Part shown: positions 5,802-7,148 of the stretch, piece after piece
How the letters are laid out: the number at the start of each line of letters is the position of its first letter
Numbering within the stretch: the first letter of the stretch is position 1
From: Chitinivibrionales bacterium
Lineage (GTDB): Bacteria; Fibrobacterota; Chitinivibrionia; Chitinivibrionales; FEN-1185
DNA length: 7,148 nucleotides
Direction: 5' to 3'
Assembly: GCA_028718065.1 (NCBI GenBank)
Contig: JAQUMP010000168.1
Coordinates: 1-7,148 of the forward strand
The notes under the pieces: model-generated
What the model was told of the DNA's origin: nothing
The model's database searches: none
What the model saw: only the letters and a program-made list of their open reading frames with translations
Translations under genes and position numbers: made by a program

Positions 5802-7148
5802 AACCAAATTTCGGCACTGGTTCCCGGCGCTCTTAACGTTGGCCGGGGCCATGGTGCTGATGTGCGGCTGTTCTCTTAACCTGGCTTCGGTCCCTACGAG
5901 CGGCTCCGAGACCGGCAATGCGAAGGTGCTTGCGGGCATGGTCACGCAAAGCGACGGTTCGCCGGCCGCAAATACGCGCATCGCCCTTTTTCCCCAGGCT
6001 TATAATCCGGTAAAAGACGCCCCCCCGTCGGATTCCTCGCTCGATACCACCGATGAAACCGGACGCTATGGTTTTAAAAATGTAAAATTTGGGTTTTACA
6101 GCGTATCGGCAAAGAATCTCGCAAGCGGCGACCAAGGTTTACAACAGAACATTATTGTTGACAGCGCCACGGATTCGGTCCCTACCATGAAACTTAAAAA
6201 AACCGGCAGCATTCACGTGGCTTTGCCCGGTAATGCCAGCGTTGCCTCGGGATATGTTTATATTGCCGGAACTGACCTGAGCGCGCAAGTCCAGGTCGCC
6301 CTCGATTCAACATGTTACGCGCAGATCGATTCGGCGCCGGCCGGTAATTTGTTGTCGATCTACTATTACGTAAAGGGTCAAACCGTTTCGCAACTCATCG
6401 CCGATTCGGCCAGCGTATCTTCCGACAGCACCGCTTATATCCAGGCGCATACTTCTTATTTTGTTTCCACCATGGGCAACGATACCAATAGCGGCACGGC
6501 CGGCAACCCTTTGCGTCATCTCTCAAAAGCCGTCGCCCTGGCCCGCGCGGGAGATTCGGTGGTGGTAATGGATGGCGTTTATGATAATGAAGGCGCGGGA
6601 AATAATCAGTATGTCGTGACGCTTTCCCGCTCCGGCGCCTTGTCGGCCTGGATCACGATCATGGCCCAACACCGCGGCAAGGCCGTGCTCGACGCCATGA
6701 GCAGCGCCTCTGCATATTTTGCATTGTCAAGTGCCTCCTATTTTATTATTCAGGGATTTGTTATTCAGAACGGTTATAACCACGGCATAAATAGCAATAA
6801 TATTCATCACGCCATAATCCGCTGGAATGAAATCAGGAACATCGCCAACCGGGTCATTCCCGATAACACGACCCATGTCGGCCTGTGGTGCGATTCGGCC
6901 AGCCACGATATCGTTATAGAGGGGAACATGTTCCATGATATCGGCCGTACCGGCGGCGCCATTTACAGCCAGGACCACGCCCTCGACATTGCAGGTTATA
7001 ATGTAAAAATCATCAACAATATTTTTTACAACCAGAAAACGGGCTGGGACATTCAGACCGTTTCCGGATTCAGTAACGCCATAATCGCCAACAACGTATT
7101 CGCCTTTGCAAACCCGAACCGGGACGGCATGATATTGCTCTGGCAGAA
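5785..7148 (+). CDS. Lipoprotein with carboxypeptidase-like domain and right-handed beta-helix, C-terminus cut off
   Basis: 454 residues are visible before the window ends, with no stop. Basic residues at 2-10, a hydrophobic stretch 13-27 and MCGC ending at Cys29 form a lipoprotein signal (Cys27 is a less likely acceptor). Residues about 45-137 resemble a carboxypeptidase-regulatory-like beta-sandwich (VLAGMVTQSDGSPAANTRI, then DETGRYGFKNVKFGFYSV). From about 224 the sequence is typical of parallel beta-helix proteins: SYFVSTMGNDTNSGTAGNP, then AVALARAGDSVVVMDGVY, then strand repeats such as IIQGFVIQNG, IVIEGNMFHDI, VKIINNIFYN and AIIANNVFAF. This fold is shared with pectate lyases and related polysaccharide enzymes; catalytic residues cannot be assigned on the visible part. 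Surface binding or cleavage of a plant or microbial polysaccharide is inferred. AAGGG about 10 bases upstream is a modest ribosome binding site, and the start lies inside the regulator gene. Confidence 0.88.
   Translation, partial: MNVRNKTKFRHWFPALLTLAGAMVLMCGCSLNLASVPTSGSETGNAKVLAGMVTQSDGSPAANTRIALFPQAYNPVKDAPPSDSSLDTTDETGRYGFKNVKFGFYSVSAKNLASGDQGLQQNIIVDSATDSVPTMKLKKTGSIHVALPGNASVASGYVYIAGTDLSAQVQVALDSTCYAQIDSAPAGNLLSIYYYVKGQTVSQLIADSASVSSDSTAYIQAHTSYFVSTMGNDTNSGTAGNPLRHLSKAVALARAGDSVVVMDGVYDNEGAGNNQYVVTLSRSGALSAWITIMAQHRGKAVLDAMSSASAYFALSSASYFIIQGFVIQNGYNHGINSNNIHHAIIRWNEIRNIANRVIPDNTTHVGLWCDSASHDIVIEGNMFHDIGRTGGAIYSQDHALDIAGYNVKIINNIFYNQKTGWDIQTVSGFSNAIIANNVFAFANPNRDGMILLWQ

Noticed and set aside
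1..7148. CRISPR arrays, tRNA genes, insertion sequences and toxin-antitoxin pairs
   Set aside because: No regularly spaced repeats, tRNA cloverleaf, transposase motif or terminal inverted repeats were found by reading both strands.

Overview
The window looks like a chromosomal segment from a member of the Fibrobacterota or a close relative in the FCB group. The best evidence is the gene at 4917-5801, which belongs to the TIGR02147 (DUF4423) regulator family. That family is heavily expanded in Fibrobacter and its relatives and scarce elsewhere. It is followed by a secreted beta-helix lipoprotein, which also fits. Nothing in the window indicates a phage, plasmid or insertion sequence.

Left part (1-3957, plus strand): a leader with a perfect 9-bp inverted repeat precedes a tight three-gene operon. 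The genes encode a class I HDAC/AcuC-type zinc deacetylase (161-1294), a fused membrane/ATPase ABC exporter subunit with an N-terminal domain and a four-cysteine zinc ribbon (1301-3502), and a DUF1854 protein (3499-3957). The gaps are a 6-base spacer and a 4-base ATGA overlap. ABC/DUF1854 pairs of this type are known next to cyanophycin genes in some proteobacteria, but no cyanophycin gene is visible here. A deacetylase joined to this exporter pair is the most interesting protein-level context in the window. A plausible but unproven reading is that the deacetylase processes an acylated compound or peptide that the ABC protein moves.

Middle (3958-4898): a convergent minus-strand gene encodes a secreted DUF3859 protein (3974-4498) with a good promoter and ribosome binding site. 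Beyond it lies about 400 bases without a conventional gene. This stretch is not empty. It holds a strong bidirectional intrinsic terminator (4593-4630), a structured stretch containing an 11-base ideal Shine-Dalgarno sequence, very short reading frames and a plausible minus-strand promoter (4783-4811). Together these outline a candidate small RNA or micropeptide gene of about 190 nt on the minus strand.

Right part (4899-7148, plus strand): the TIGR02147 regulator overlaps by 17 bases the start of a lipoprotein. The lipoprotein has a carboxypeptidase-regulatory-like domain and a right-handed parallel beta-helix of the pectate-lyase type, and it is cut off by the end of the window. The overlap makes this a regulator plus surface-protein unit, probably co-translated.
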